A stretch of DNA of 64,000 nucleotides from an uncultured Hymenobacter sp. Its GTDB lineage: Bacteria; Bacteroidota; Bacteroidia; Cytophagales; Hymenobacteraceae. The DNA is taken from positions 248,001 through 312,000 of the forward strand of contig CAJYPK010000015.1 of assembly GCA_913776615.1 (NCBI GenBank), given 5' to 3'. This document shows positions 1-8,969 of this stretch, one piece after another. The notes beneath the pieces are model-generated. The model saw nothing but the letters and a program-made list of their open reading frames with translations, was not told the origin of the DNA and did no database searches. The position numbers and the translations under genes are program-made. Position 1 is the stretch's first letter. Each line of letters starts with the position of its first letter.

Positions 1-1
1 G

Positions 2-478
2 CTGCGCGAGCTGACCGAGAAGTTTGGCCTACCCTTTCACTACCTGCCGCACGAAGGCCGCAGCCGCGAAGCCCACGAGGCCGAGGTGCTAGACACGCTG
101 GCTGGCTACGCCCCCGACCTGGTGGTACTGGCCAAGTACATGCGCATTCTGTCGCCCGAGTTCGTGGCCCCGTACGCCAATCGGCTCATCAATATTCACC
201 ACTCGTTTTTACCGGCCTTCGTGGGGGCCAGCCCCTACGCGCAAGCCTTTGCGCGGGGCGTGAAGATTATTGGCGCTACGGCCCACTTCGTGAACGAGCA
301 ACTCGACCAGGGGCCGATTATCGCGCAGAGCGTGATTCCGATAGACCACACCCAGAGCGCCCGCGAAATGGCCCAGGCCGGGCGCGACGTGGAAAAAATC
401 GTCCTGGCCCGCGCCCTCAAACTGGTGCTCGACGAGCAGGTGTTCGTGCACCGCAACAAGACCGTCATCTTCGACTAA
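2..478 (+). CDS. purU: Formyltetrahydrofolate deformylase, C-terminal part
   Basis: This is the 3' end of a gene that begins before the window; the reading frame is open from base 2. PurU hydrolyses 10-formyl-THF to formate and THF, balancing one-carbon units and supplying formate for purine synthesis in the cytoplasm. The visible part is the catalytic formyltransferase-like domain. It has the NIHHSFLPAF block with the conserved His, then GATAHFVNEQLDQGPIIAQ with the conserved Asp, and ends in a short helix. The N-terminal ACT regulatory domain expected for PurU would lie outside the window. Without it a PurN-type formyltransferase is conceivable, but the HHSFLPAF and GATAHFV wording is PurU-like. 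Confidence 0.88.
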   Translation: MRELTEKFGLPFHYLPHEGRSREAHEAEVLDTLAGYAPDLVVLAKYMRILSPEFVAPYANRLINIHHSFLPAFVGASPYAQAFARGVKIIGATAHFVNEQLDQGPIIAQSVIPIDHTQSAREMAQAGRDVEKIVLARALKLVLDEQVFVHRNKTVIFD

Positions 479-570
479 TACCGCCCAGCTTAACATAGGA
501 AAATTAGGGTGATTGCGGCTTTTTACCGGAATCGCCCGTATTTCCAGGGGTTCACCAATCGTTTTGGCGT

Positions 571-2748
571 ATGCCCCGCACGTTAATTGTCTCCAATCGT
601 CTCCCCACTAAAGTTCTGCGCAATGAGGAAGGCCTCACGTTTCAGCCCAGCGAAGGCGGGCTGGCCACCGGGTTGGGCTCTATCTACCGCCAGGGCGACA
701 ACCTGTGGATAGGCTGGCCGGGGCTCTTTGTGCAGGATGAGGCCGAGGAAAATCACATCCGCGCAGAGCTGCGGGAAGACAACATGGCCCCAGTATTCCT
801 GACCGAGGCCGAAATCCGCGATTTTTACGAGGGCTTCAGCAACTCTACGCTGTGGCCGACCTTCCACTATTTCAGTGAGTTTGCCGTGTATGAGCAAAGC
901 CACTGGGAAGCCTACGTGGAGGTAAACAAGAAATTTTGCGAGGCTGTGCTGGCCCACGCCGGGCCGGAGGACACCATCTGGGTCCACGACTACCAGCTGT
1001 TACTGCTGCCCGAGCTGCTGCGCCGGGCGCGGCCCGAGGCCAGCATCGGGTTTTTCCTGCACATCCCGTTTCCGTCGCAGGAATTGATCCGGGTGCTGCC
1101 CTGGCGCACCGAGCTGCTGCGCGGCATACTGGGGGCCGACCTCATTGGCTTTCATACTTTTGGCTACATGCGGCACTTCCTGAGCGCCGTGACGCACCTG
1201 CTGGGCTACCCCGCCCAGAACGGCCAGATCGAAACGCCCAACCGCTCGGTGCGCGTCGATGCCTTCCCGATGGGCATCGACTACGAGCGCTACGCCCAGG
1301 CCGCCGCCTCGCCCGAGGCCGCCGAGCACCAAGCCGCCTACCGCGAGGCCCTGCGCGATACCCGGGTGATTCTGAGCATCGACCGGCTCGACTACACCAA
1401 GGGCATTGCCCAGCGGCTGCGGGCCTTCGAGCAGTTGCTGCAACGCTACCCGGAGTGGCGCGGGCAGGTGAGCCTCATTATGCTCGTGGTGCCCTCGCGC
1501 GACCAGGTGGCGCAATATGCCTCACTGAAGGAGGAGATTGACGAGCTTGTGGGCCGCATCAACGCTCAGTACCGCACCATCAGCTGGAACCCCATTTTGT
1601 ACTTCTACCGCTCGCTGCCGCTGGAGGAACTGGCGGCGCTGTACCGGCTGGCCGAGGTGGCGCTCGTGACGCCCATCCGCGACGGCATGAACCTCGTGGC
1701 CAAGGAGTACGTGGCCAGCCGGCTCGACCAGCGCGGGGTGCTCATTTTGAGCGAGCGCGCCGGCGCGGCCCGCGAGCTGTCGGACGCCCTCATTATCAAC
1801 CCCACCGACGTCGGCCAGCTCGTGGAGGCCATGCACGAAGCGCTCATAATGCCCGAGGAAGAGCAAATGGCCCGCATGTCGGCCATGCAGGCGTTGGTGA
1901 AGCGCTACAACGTATTCTCCTGGACGCGCTTATTTATGAACCAACTGGCTTACACCAAGATGAAGCAGCACACGCTGGCCACCGAAAAGCTAACGGAAAC
2001 CGCCACGGCGCAATTGGTGGCCGACTATCAGGCGGCGCAGCAGCGGCTTATTTTGCTCGACTACGACGGCACGCTCGTGCCTTTTCACCCCAATCCGCAG
2101 CGCGCCGAGCCCGACCAGGAGCTGCGGATGCTGCTGCGCGCCTTGTCGGAAATGCCCAATACGCGGGTAGTCATCATCAGCGGGCGCGACCGGGCGACGC
2201 TGGAAAAGTGGCTGGGGCATTTACCCGTCGATTTTATTGCTGAGCATGGCGTGTGGCTACGCACGGCGGGCGAGGACTGGCAGCTCTTTCAGCCGCTGCG
2301 CAGTGACTGGAAGCGCGACCTGCGGCCGGTGCTGGAGCTATACGTGGCTCGCACCGCCGGCTCGTTTATCGAGGAAAAAGACTACTCGCTGGTGTGGCAC
2401 TACCGCCGCGCCGATACCGACCTGGGCGTGGAGCGGGCCCGCGAGCTACTTACCCACCTCGGCTTTATGACGGCCAATACCGACCTGCAAGTGCTGGAAG
2501 GCAACAAGGTGATCGAAATCAAGAACGCGGGTATCAACAAAGGCACCGCCGCCGCCCGCTGGATTGAGCATTATCCCTCCGATTTCATGCTGGCGCTCGG
2601 CGACGACCGCACCGATGAGGACACGTTTCGCGCCCTGCCGCCCACGGCCTACTCGGTGCGCGTGGGCAGCGGGGCCCGCTCGCTGGCTCGCTTCAACATC
2701 GGCACGCCTGCCGAGGTGCGGCAGCTACTGCGTCGGCTGCTGGCTTAA
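571..2748 (+). CDS. otsAB: Bifunctional trehalose-6-phosphate synthase/phosphatase
   Basis: 725 residues with two enzymes in one chain. Residues about 1-470 are a GT20 trehalose-6-phosphate synthase, which joins UDP-glucose (or another NDP-glucose) to glucose-6-phosphate; landmarks are [37 protein letters not shown] and [14 protein letters not shown]. Residues about 480-725 are a HAD trehalose-phosphatase with DYDGT (497-501, nucleophile Asp497), VIISGRD, AEHGVW and [12 protein letters not shown]. The fusion should convert sugar phosphates directly to trehalose, a stress protectant, in the cytoplasm. The family is known as fused TPS/TPP in several Bacteroidota. No SD sequence is evident. It lies 92 bp after purU and converges on a GH15 hydrolase that may consume the product or related glucans. 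Confidence 0.95.
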   Translation: MPRTLIVSNRLPTKVLRNEEGLTFQPSEGGLATGLGSIYRQGDNLWIGWPGLFVQDEAEENHIRAELREDNMAPVFLTEAEIRDFYEGFSNSTLWPTFHYFSEFAVYEQSHWEAYVEVNKKFCEAVLAHAGPEDTIWVHDYQLLLLPELLRRARPEASIGFFLHIPFPSQELIRVLPWRTELLRGILGADLIGFHTFGYMRHFLSAVTHLLGYPAQNGQIETPNRSVRVDAFPMGIDYERYAQAAASPEAAEHQAAYREALRDTRVILSIDRLDYTKGIAQRLRAFEQLLQRYPEWRGQVSLIMLVVPSRDQVAQYASLKEEIDELVGRINAQYRTISWNPILYFYRSLPLEELAALYRLAEVALVTPIRDGMNLVAKEYVASRLDQRGVLILSERAGAARELSDALIINPTDVGQLVEAMHEALIMPEEEQMARMSAMQALVKRYNVFSWTRLFMNQLAYTKMKQHTLATEKLTETATAQLVADYQAAQQRLILLDYDGTLVPFHPNPQRAEPDQELRMLLRALSEMPNTRVVIISGRDRATLEKWLGHLPVDFIAEHGVWLRTAGEDWQLFQPLRSDWKRDLRPVLELYVARTAGSFIEEKDYSLVWHYRRADTDLGVERARELLTHLGFMTANTDLQVLEGNKVIEIKNAGINKGTAAARWIEHYPSDFMLALGDDRTDEDTFRALPPTAYSVRVGSGARSLARFNIGTPAEVRQLLRRLLA

Positions 2749-2780
2749 CGTAACGGCAACCAATAGTTGCCGCCGCTCGT

Positions 2781-2788
2781 TATATTTG
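2781..2788 (+). promoter_or_regulatory. Candidate -7 box for an antisense RNA
   Basis: TATATTTG matches the Bacteroidota -7 consensus TAnnTTTG exactly, just past the trehalose gene stop. No convincing -33 TTTG at 19-22 bp upstream is seen. A start about 6 bp downstream would make an RNA running across the small peptide gene on the opposite strand to the terminator at 3011-3049. Confidence 0.4.
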
Positions 2789-2793
2789 CAACG

Positions 2794-2830
2794 CAAAAAC
2801 AAGAGGCTAGCCCTTGCGGACCAGCCTCTT
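2794..2830 (-). terminator. Intrinsic terminator of the small peptide gene
   Basis: Stem AAGAGGCT/AGCCTCTT (2801-2808 with 2823-2830) followed, in the minus direction, by GTTTTTG. It begins only 7 bases after the peptide stop codon, so it fits that tiny gene and argues that the gene is real. Confidence 0.65.
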
Positions 2831-2836
2831 GCAACC

Positions 2837-2917
2837 TTACAAGTAGTGCAGGGCCGCCGAGAGGGCACCCCCACTAATTGCCAGCCCGACCAGCCACCGC
2901 AGTAGCTTGTCGGACAT
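2837..2917 (-). CDS. 26-residue hydrophobic peptide, possible type I toxin
   Basis: A tiny open frame starting MSDKLLRWLVGLAISGG and ending ALHYL. A charged N-terminal start (one Asp, one Lys, one Arg) is followed by a continuous hydrophobic stretch of about 20 residues, enough for one membrane helix. It is not recognised as a named family. Three features support it: an intrinsic terminator 7 bases after the stop, a perfect TACCTTTG -7 box upstream at 3093-3100 leaving a leader of about 170 nt with a hairpin, and a putative counter-transcript covering the whole unit. This composition and layout resemble type I toxin-antitoxin loci, in which a small membrane peptide is silenced by an antisense RNA. 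Function is inferred; a small regulatory membrane peptide is the other option. Confidence 0.45.
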   Translation of the reverse strand: MSDKLLRWLVGLAISGGALSAALHYL

Positions 2918-3010
2918 ACGAAGTTCGAGCTTTAGCTCAAACCCCGTTTTCGCACGCTCGTTTCTCATTGTGAGTCAAGACGCTAGGTGCTTAATCCACC
3001 TGCTTCTTTG

Positions 3011-3049
3011 AAACCCTGGTTGCTCCAACAACCGGGGTTTCGTCTTTTT
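3011..3049 (+). terminator. Intrinsic terminator, plus strand
   Basis: A stem of about 12 bp (AAACCCTGGTTG pairing with CAACCGGGGTTT, one G-T pair) followed by CGTCTTTTT. It terminates plus-strand transcription coming from the trehalose gene or from the antisense promoter at 2781. On the minus strand the same hairpin would lie in the leader of the small peptide mRNA. Confidence 0.7.
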
Positions 3050-3092
3050 ATGGACAACCCGTGTGGTGAGGTGGAATAACCGTGCGATGCGA

Positions 3093-3100
3093 CAAAGGTA
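3093..3100 (-). promoter_or_regulatory. Candidate -7 box for the small peptide gene
   Basis: TACCTTTG on the minus strand matches TAnnTTTG exactly. It lies between the end of the GH15 gene and the peptide gene, about 175 bp before the peptide start. No clear -33 TTTG was found at the usual spacing. Confidence 0.4.
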
Positions 3101-3139
3101 TTATTGCTTTGCTACCAGCTGGTTATCCCACCTCTTTCA

Positions 3140-4924
3140 TTAGCTCACGAAGTTGGGCTTGTCCATTTTCTTGGCGATGCGGTAGGCGGCGTTGACTAGC
3201 CCCACGTGGCTGTACGCCTGCGGGAAGTTGCCCCACTGCGAGCCGGTTTTGGCGTCTACGTCTTCGGAGAGCAGGCCGAGATGATTGGTATAGGTGAGCA
3301 GCTGCTCAAACTCTTTCACGGCCTCGTCGAGACGGCCGACGCAGGCCAGCGCCTCGACGTACCAGAAGGAGCAGATGAGGAAGGTAGTTTCGGGCGTACC
3401 GAAGTCGTCGGGGTGGCGGTAGCGGTAGAAGAGGCCCTCGGGCGTCATCAGCTCCTTTTCCAACTCGACCAAGTGGTGGCGGGCGCGCTCGGAACTGGGG
3501 TCGAGATAGCCCATTGTAATCAATTGAATGGTGCTGGCATCGAGGTGTTCGGAGCCGATGGCGTTGGTGTACACCCCGCGCTCCTGGTCGTAGCACTGCT
3601 CGATGCGCTCTTCGGCCTGGGCCAGTAGCTGGCTGGCTTTGGCGGCCAGTTCCTTATCGCCCAGCGAGCGGGCCACTTGCAGGGCGGCGTGGCTGCCGGC
3701 CCAGTGGAAAAGGTAGGTGTAACAGTGTTTCTGGGCGATGTGACGAAACTCCCAGAGGCCGGCGTCGGGCTGGTCCATCGTAGCCTCGATGAGGCGCAGC
3801 GACTCGGTGACGAGGGCCAGCGGCGTGGGGCGGCCAGGGTCGCGGAAGCGGCAATCGACGTAGAGCGGCAGCAGCGCCACGAGTACCTGGCCGTATACGT
3901 CGTTTTGGATGTGCGTGTAGGCATCGTTGCCGATGCGCACGGGCTGGTTGCCGAGGTAGCCAGCCAGCGGCAGCTCCTGCTCCACGAGCTTGGCCTGGCC
4001 GCCGATGCCGTAGAGCGGCTGGTATTTGTCTTCGACCTTGGTCGAGATATTGGCGATGAAGTGGAAGTAGCGCTCCAGCTCCTCAGAGTGGCCGATGTTG
4101 TTGAAGGCCGTGAGGATGTAAAAGGTATCGCGCATCCAGCAGTAGCGGTAGTCCCAGTTGCGGGTGCTGCCGGGGGCCTCGGGCAGACTGGTAGTACTGG
4201 CCGCGATGATGGCCCCGGTGTCTTCGTACTGGTGAATCTTGAGGGCCAGCGCCGAGCGGATAACCTGCGACTGGTGGAAATTGCTGATGCTAGTGCTCTT
4301 CACCCAGTTGCGCCAGTACGTGATGGTGCTGATGAGAAAGCGCTCGGCGGTACTTTCGAGCGCGGCTTCGAGCGGGGCGCCGTAGGTGAGCACGAGGTAT
4401 TTGGTTTCGTTGAGCACGAAGTCCTCCTCATCGAGCACGTAGGTGAGCGGGATATTGGTCGTGAGGCGGATTTCTTCCTCCAAGCCCAGAAACGCGATGT
4501 GGTTGGAGCTGCGGCGGCGGGTAAGCTCCTGCTCGCCGTAGCGGCCCACCGGGCGCACGGCAGCCCGCACCCGGGGCGTACCCGCCAGCGGCTCCACCTT
4601 GCGAATGAGCATCAGCGGCTTGTAGTAGCGCTCATACTGCATAAAGCGGGGCGCAAAGTCGGTGACGCGGTAGGTGCCATCGGCGGCCGTAATCTCGGTG
4701 CAGAGCACGTTGGTATTCGTCAGGTAGTACTGGTGCGAGGAGAAATCGGCCGCCACTGGGCGGATGCTGCACTCGCCGCCCTTCTGCTCATCGAGCAGGG
4801 AGCCAAAAACGAAGCTGCTGTCGAAACGCGGCCAGCAGAGCCAGCGCACGGCCGTATCGGTGCCGATGAGGCCCAGGAAGGCGCAGTTGCCGACCACGCC
4901 CATGTCATAGGTGTGCTTTATCAT
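3140..4924 (-). CDS. Glycoside hydrolase family 15 protein (glucoamylase/trehalase-like)
   Basis: 594 residues from the chosen start MIKHTYDMGVVGNC, which matches where family members begin. The frame stays open to 5005, but the extra 27 residues look non-coding. An N-terminal beta domain (GNCAFLGLIGTDTAVRWLCWPRFDS) leads into the (alpha/alpha)6 barrel, with NWDYRYCWMRDTFY, GLWEFRHIAQKHCYTYLFHWAG (candidate catalytic Glu) and LLSEDVDAKTG followed by GNFPQAYSHVGLVNAA near the end. GH15 enzymes release glucose from alpha-glucans; some bacterial members cleave trehalose. There is no signal peptide, so it is cytoplasmic. It converges on the trehalose synthase/phosphatase, which suggests a role in trehalose or storage-glucan turnover; the substrate is not decidable from sequence. 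Confidence 0.9.
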   Translation of the reverse strand: MIKHTYDMGVVGNCAFLGLIGTDTAVRWLCWPRFDSSFVFGSLLDEQKGGECSIRPVAADFSSHQYYLTNTNVLCTEITAADGTYRVTDFAPRFMQYERYYKPLMLIRKVEPLAGTPRVRAAVRPVGRYGEQELTRRRSSNHIAFLGLEEEIRLTTNIPLTYVLDEEDFVLNETKYLVLTYGAPLEAALESTAERFLISTITYWRNWVKSTSISNFHQSQVIRSALALKIHQYEDTGAIIAASTTSLPEAPGSTRNWDYRYCWMRDTFYILTAFNNIGHSEELERYFHFIANISTKVEDKYQPLYGIGGQAKLVEQELPLAGYLGNQPVRIGNDAYTHIQNDVYGQVLVALLPLYVDCRFRDPGRPTPLALVTESLRLIEATMDQPDAGLWEFRHIAQKHCYTYLFHWAGSHAALQVARSLGDKELAAKASQLLAQAEERIEQCYDQERGVYTNAIGSEHLDASTIQLITMGYLDPSSERARHHLVELEKELMTPEGLFYRYRHPDDFGTPETTFLICSFWYVEALACVGRLDEAVKEFEQLLTYTNHLGLLSEDVDAKTGSQWGNFPQAYSHVGLVNAAYRIAKKMDKPNFVS

Positions 4925-5136
4925 AAAGGAGAAGCCCCAGCGCAGGCCGGGTGGGTACGGGAGGGTGTACCCCATTCGGCCAGCCGGGGTTATCTCCTTG
5001 GCCAAGACTACTATAACACTGTCCAGGTTACTTCGAACAGTTAGTAGTTATTTACCCAAGCGTGAGCGTCTTGATAAGGACCAATTTGATATGGTGCCTC
5101 AGCTATCTACCCAGGCGTGGGCGCCTCACCCCCCAG

Positions 5137-5160
5137 CCCCCTCTCCGAAAAGGAGAGGGG
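5137..5160. repeat. Short palindromic intergenic repeat
   Basis: CCCCTCTCC-GAAA-AGGAGAGGGG, a tight GC-rich hairpin inside the 346-bp gap 4925-5270. The surrounding CCTCACCCCCCAGCCCC / GGGGGAGCC wording is of the kind found as interspersed intergenic repeats. No promoter or gene was recognised elsewhere in the gap. Confidence 0.5.
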
Positions 5161-5242
5161 GAGCCGAGCGTTATTTACCGCCTGAGTCAATAATTAAAAT
5201 CCGCCGACCGACAAGCCCCATCCTTTACGCCCGTATCTGCGC

Positions 5243-5264
5243 AATCCGTTAAATCCGTTAAATC
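5243..5264. repeat. Short tandem 9-mer
   Basis: Two perfect copies of AATCCGTTA (5243-5251, 5252-5260) followed by a degenerate third, ending a few bases before the stop codon of the T9SS type B gene. Its function is unknown. Confidence 0.45.
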
Positions 5265-5270
5265 TGCGGT

Positions 5271-7169
5271 CTAGTGGAGTATTTCGACCCAGCCCTTAAC
5301 CGGGGCCATACAGCCCGCCGGCCGCAATAGATAATAGTAAATACCCGCCGCCAAGCCCGCGCCGGTCCAATCGTGGGCGTAGTGCTCGGCGGCATACACG
5401 CAACGGCCCCAGCGGTTGAAGACTTGCAGCGAGGCCGTACCTGCCGGCAGGCCCAGGATACGGAAGGTTTCGTTGTGCCCATCGGCATTGGGGGTGAAGA
5501 TGTTGGGCACCTTGTACTCGGCTACTTCGACTTGGGTACTAGCCCGCACCGGGCAGCCGCTGGCGCTGGTACCCTGCAACGTGATGCGGTAGGTACCGGG
5601 CAGCTCATAGGTGTGGCGCGACTCGGCAGTCGCTGGCGTACCATCGCCAAAATCCCAGCGGTAGTCAGTCCCGGTGGGCGCGGCTTGCAGGGCAATGGGC
5701 TGGCCAGCCAGCAGCAAACAGCTTTCGTAGCTGATGCTAACGTTGGCGGCGGGCAACACGGCAATTTCAACGCTCAAGTAGCGCACGGCCCCGCCGACAC
5801 TGGTAGCCTGCACCGCATAGGTAGTCGAGACAGTAGGGCGGGCCCACACGGGGCTACCACTGGCAGGCCGCAGCCCATCGGTAGGATTCCATTGGTACGA
5901 TTCGGAACCGCTGGGGCCAGCGGGCAAGTTGATTTGCACCGAGTCGCCCCGGCAGATGGTATAGCGCAACATGGCCGCCAGTTGGTTGCCGCTGAGGTCG
6001 GCAAAAACGTTGCACTGCTGGTAGGTAGTAGCGGGGGTCAGAAAGGCGTTCAGGTACATGCGCTGGCCGTTGAGGTCGCTCTCCGAATTGCCGTTATACT
6101 GGTGTCCGCCGAGGTAGAATACGAGGCCGCCGCGCCCGCTGTACTGGTCGGCCACGCTGGCTTCCATTACGTCGGCGTTGGGGCTGGCCAGCACGTCGTG
6201 CGGGTGGCCGCCGCGCTGGAAGCTGCTGCCGCTGGCCAGCCGCCAGTTGGTGACGCTGCCCCCGAGCACGGATGCTTTAAACTCGCCCTCGAATTGCGAA
6301 AATGGCTGGTCGGGGGCAGGGTAGCGGCGGGCCCCGTTGTCGCGCACGTCGGCATCAAGCACGCCGTTGGTGGTTTGGAAGCGACCGTTGGCGTAGTTCT
6401 CATAAGTTACCACGGCCTCGCACTCGGCCAGGAAATTGCCACCCCGGCCCACGAAGCGGCCGATGGCCTCCACTACCCCGCCGGCCGTGTTGGTAGAGTG
6501 CGGCTCGGAAGCGAAGGTGAAGCAATCGCTCTGGCTATCGAGGTTCACGGCCGCCTGGGTGGCGTAGTTGTCCTGCGGGCGCAGGGCGGCCACGTTGTCG
6601 TTGCCACTGATGCCCGCCAGCCGCATGTAGCGCTGGTGAATGGCCGCGTTGCCCCCGTCGTTGAGAATGGCCGCCACCGGCCGCTGGTTGAGTACGTAGC
6701 GCACGTCCACGGTAGCGGCATTTTGCAGGGCGTACACCTGCACGGCGGTGCCCTGCGCCGCGTTGAAAGCAGCGGCCAGGGCTCGCACACCGGCCGTATC
6801 GCGGGGCAACACCAGCAAAGGCCCCGCCCGGAAGCTGCGCGTGGCCGCTGCCACACCCGCGGCGCGAGGCACTACCCGCGTGGTCGGGGCGGCGAAATCA
6901 AGCTCATCCTTACCCTTACCGCTGCGAATAACCCAGCGCAGCGGCACCTTATTATTGAGCAGGTGCACGGCCAGGCCGTAGGCTTTGAGGTTAAAAACTC
7001 CGCCGCTGCTTTGATTGGCATTGTCCATTGCCAGGACCAGGGTGCCCGCCGGAGCCAGCACGGGCGTGGGCTGGGCCGGGGGTAGGTCGGGGTTCTGCGC
7101 CCGGACTGGGAGCAGCGGGTTACTCAGCGCGATAAACAACCCCAGGATTAAGTAGCGGATAACACGCAC
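5271..7169 (-). CDS. Secreted PKD protein with gliding-motility/T9SS type B C-terminal domain
   Basis: 632 residues. A signal peptide (MRVIRYLILGLFIALSNPLL...VRAQ) exports it across the inner membrane. Residues about 30-380 contain an unrecognised region with repeated mention-worthy Gly/Asn-rich loops (for example GGHQYNGNSESDLNGQRMYL). An Ig-like segment follows, then a PKD domain with WDFGDG at 505-510. The C-terminus is a CHU_C-type domain: VPNIFTPNADGHNETFRI from about residue 554, then VFNRWGRCVY and GIYYYLL. These domains direct type IX secretion (type B signal) and surface attachment in Bacteroidota. The central part may be an adhesin or a polysaccharide-associated domain; no catalytic motif was identified. 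It stands alone on the minus strand, divergent from the MATE gene. Confidence 0.88.
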   Translation of the reverse strand: MRVIRYLILGLFIALSNPLLPVRAQNPDLPPAQPTPVLAPAGTLVLAMDNANQSSGGVFNLKAYGLAVHLLNNKVPLRWVIRSGKGKDELDFAAPTTRVVPRAAGVAAATRSFRAGPLLVLPRDTAGVRALAAAFNAAQGTAVQVYALQNAATVDVRYVLNQRPVAAILNDGGNAAIHQRYMRLAGISGNDNVAALRPQDNYATQAAVNLDSQSDCFTFASEPHSTNTAGGVVEAIGRFVGRGGNFLAECEAVVTYENYANGRFQTTNGVLDADVRDNGARRYPAPDQPFSQFEGEFKASVLGGSVTNWRLASGSSFQRGGHPHDVLASPNADVMEASVADQYSGRGGLVFYLGGHQYNGNSESDLNGQRMYLNAFLTPATTYQQCNVFADLSGNQLAAMLRYTICRGDSVQINLPAGPSGSESYQWNPTDGLRPASGSPVWARPTVSTTYAVQATSVGGAVRYLSVEIAVLPAANVSISYESCLLLAGQPIALQAAPTGTDYRWDFGDGTPATAESRHTYELPGTYRITLQGTSASGCPVRASTQVEVAEYKVPNIFTPNADGHNETFRILGLPAGTASLQVFNRWGRCVYAAEHYAHDWTGAGLAAGIYYYLLRPAGCMAPVKGWVEILH

Positions 7170-7380
7170 GGAATAATGGGCGGCCCGGCCGCGGCTGGTG
7201 TAGCAACAAATAACCGTTTGGGTACTTAGCTCGGCCTGAAGCTCAGATTAATTTTTCTTCAGGTTGGGCGGTGAGGGCTTTCAGCTCGCGTAGCATAACC
7301 AAGCCGACGAGCGAACTGAAAGTCCGCGCTACTGCTTGGCAGGCAGCCGCGACGAGGTACCTACCGTACTAAGGCAGCTT

Positions 7381-8784
7381 ATGAACACTACTGCTGCCCG
7401 CCCTACCCTTACCCAAGGTCCCATTCTCAAGGCGCTGCTCACGCTGGCGCTACCCATCGTCTTCGGCAACTTACTTCAGACCGGCTATCAGCTCGTGGAT
7501 GCCTACTGGGTGGGCCGGCTGGGGGCCAATGCCGTAGCCGCCGTGGCAGTGTGCTTTCCCATCAACTTTCTGCTGGTTGCCATAGGCTCGGGCTTTTCAG
7601 TGGCGGGCTCGGTGCTGGTGGCGCAGAATTTTGGAGCGCGCAATTTGAAGATGGTCAACCACATCGCGGCGCAGTCGCTAGTGCTCGAAACTGCGCTGGC
7701 ACTGGTGCTCACGGTAGTAGCTTACGCCGCGTCGCCGTTTATTCTGCGCCTGTTTGGGGTTGGTCCCGACATTTTCGAGCTGGCCAATTCCTTTCAGCGG
7801 GTGCTCATGCTGGGGCTGGTATTCAACTTCGGTTTCCTCATGTTTCAATCGCTGATGCGGGGCGTGGGCGAGGTGCGGATTCCGCTTTACATCAACATCG
7901 GTACGCTGGTCCTCAATTTCGCTCTCGACCCGCTGCTCATCGACGGCTGGGGGCCGATTCCGGCCTACGGCGTAGCGGGCGCGGCCCGGGCCACGCTCGT
8001 TACGCAGATACTGAGCTTCGGCATCGGCATGGTAGTGCTGCTGCGCGGCAAATCGGGCATACAGCTCAGCTTTAATGGCTTCCGGCCCGACTTCCCACTC
8101 ATGGCCCGCTCGATAAAACTCGGGCTACCCTCGTCCATCGACCTCTCGGCGCGGGCGCTGGGCCTGTCGATGATGACGGGGCTGGCCACGGCGTTTGGTA
8201 CCACGGTGCTGGCGACCTACGGCATCGGGTCGCGCATTCTGGCGCTGGGCATTATCCCGGCGCTGGGCATCTCGCTGGCCTGCTCTACGCTGGTGGCCCA
8301 GAACATCGGCGCGCAAAACCTGCCCCGCGCCCGCCGCACCGCCAACTACGCCATCGTCATCAGCTTCGTGGGCCTGCTGCTGGTGGGCGCGGCCGGCTGG
8401 CTGGCGGCCGGGCCGCTGGTGCGCTTTTTTCTGAAGGGCGACGAGGCCGTGGCGCAGGACGCGATAGAGTTTGTACGCATTGCGGTGGGCAGCCTGTGCT
8501 TCACGGGCGTGCAGCAGTGCATCTCGGGCGCGCTGCGCGGGGCCGGCAATACGCTGGGGGCGATGATTCTAACCATCATCGGCGTGTGGGTCCTGCAGTT
8601 TCCCATCGCCTGGTATCTGTCGCGGCACACGGCGCTGGGCTTCCACGGCATCTGGTGGTCGTTCGTGATCTCCAACGTGCTGTCGGCCCTGCTGGCGGGA
8701 GGGTGGTACCTGCGGGGCAACTGGCTCAAGCGTAATTTGACCGCCGCCCCGGCCAGCCCAGCGATTGCGGCCGAATCAGCTTAG
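7381..8784 (+). CDS. MATE family multidrug/toxin efflux transporter
   Basis: 467 residues from MNTTAARPTLTQGPILKALL. An upstream in-frame ATG at 7336 would add 15 polar residues unlike the family. About twelve hydrophobic helices are arranged as two similar six-helix halves. MATE landmarks include LALPIVFGNLLQTGYQLVDAYWVGRLG in helix 1-2 and, in the second half, LGISLACSTLVAQNIGA. MATE proteins export cationic drugs or metabolites in exchange for Na+ or H+ across the inner membrane. A divergent gap of 211 bp separates it from the type B sorted protein. The substrate cannot be inferred. Confidence 0.93.
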   Translation: MNTTAARPTLTQGPILKALLTLALPIVFGNLLQTGYQLVDAYWVGRLGANAVAAVAVCFPINFLLVAIGSGFSVAGSVLVAQNFGARNLKMVNHIAAQSLVLETALALVLTVVAYAASPFILRLFGVGPDIFELANSFQRVLMLGLVFNFGFLMFQSLMRGVGEVRIPLYINIGTLVLNFALDPLLIDGWGPIPAYGVAGAARATLVTQILSFGIGMVVLLRGKSGIQLSFNGFRPDFPLMARSIKLGLPSSIDLSARALGLSMMTGLATAFGTTVLATYGIGSRILALGIIPALGISLACSTLVAQNIGAQNLPRARRTANYAIVISFVGLLLVGAAGWLAAGPLVRFFLKGDEAVAQDAIEFVRIAVGSLCFTGVQQCISGALRGAGNTLGAMILTIIGVWVLQFPIAWYLSRHTALGFHGIWWSFVISNVLSALLAGGWYLRGNWLKRNLTAAPASPAIAAESA

Positions 8785-8885
8785 CTACCTGAATGGCAAC
8801 CGGATACTAGTAGCTGTTTGATTCAAAGGATGGGAAAAAGTAAAGGCTGCATGTAAAATTACCGGCGTGTTACCGCTGCATTGAG

Positions 8886-8917
8886 GTTGGATGTATCCTT
8901 CATGCTGCATACATTTG
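8886..8917 (+). promoter_or_regulatory. Promoter of the metalloprotease gene
   Basis: GTTG at 8886-8889, a 20-bp spacer, then TACATTTG at 8910-8917: a good match to the Bacteroidota sigma consensus TTTG-N19-21-TAnnTTTG. The predicted start is near 8923, leaving a leader of about 47 nt before the ATG at 8970. Confidence 0.6.
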
Positions 8918-8969
8918 GCTGGGCTGCAATTCCCTATCATTCAGTAGCCTTTTCCCTCCCTTCTTTTCT

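Larger units (their letters stand above)
2794..3049 (+). ncRNA. Putative antisense RNA over the 26-residue peptide gene
   Basis: Inferred transcript of about 255 nt, from the -7 box at 2781-2788 to the intrinsic terminator at 3011-3049. It has no plausible coding frame of its own and would be fully complementary to the minus-strand peptide mRNA. The alternative is that this stretch is simply the 3' UTR of the trehalose gene, which could share the same terminator. That RNA would be antisense as well. Confidence 0.3.

Noticed and set aside
2837..3049. Reading the whole gap as only the 3' UTR of the trehalose gene
   Set aside because: This would not explain the minus-strand terminator placed 7 bases after a complete tiny frame, nor the upstream minus-strand -7 box, though it remains the main alternative.
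5373..7085. A 570-codon frame opposite the type B sorted protein
   Set aside because: The opposite strand has a signal peptide, PKD and CHU_C domains; this frame has none.
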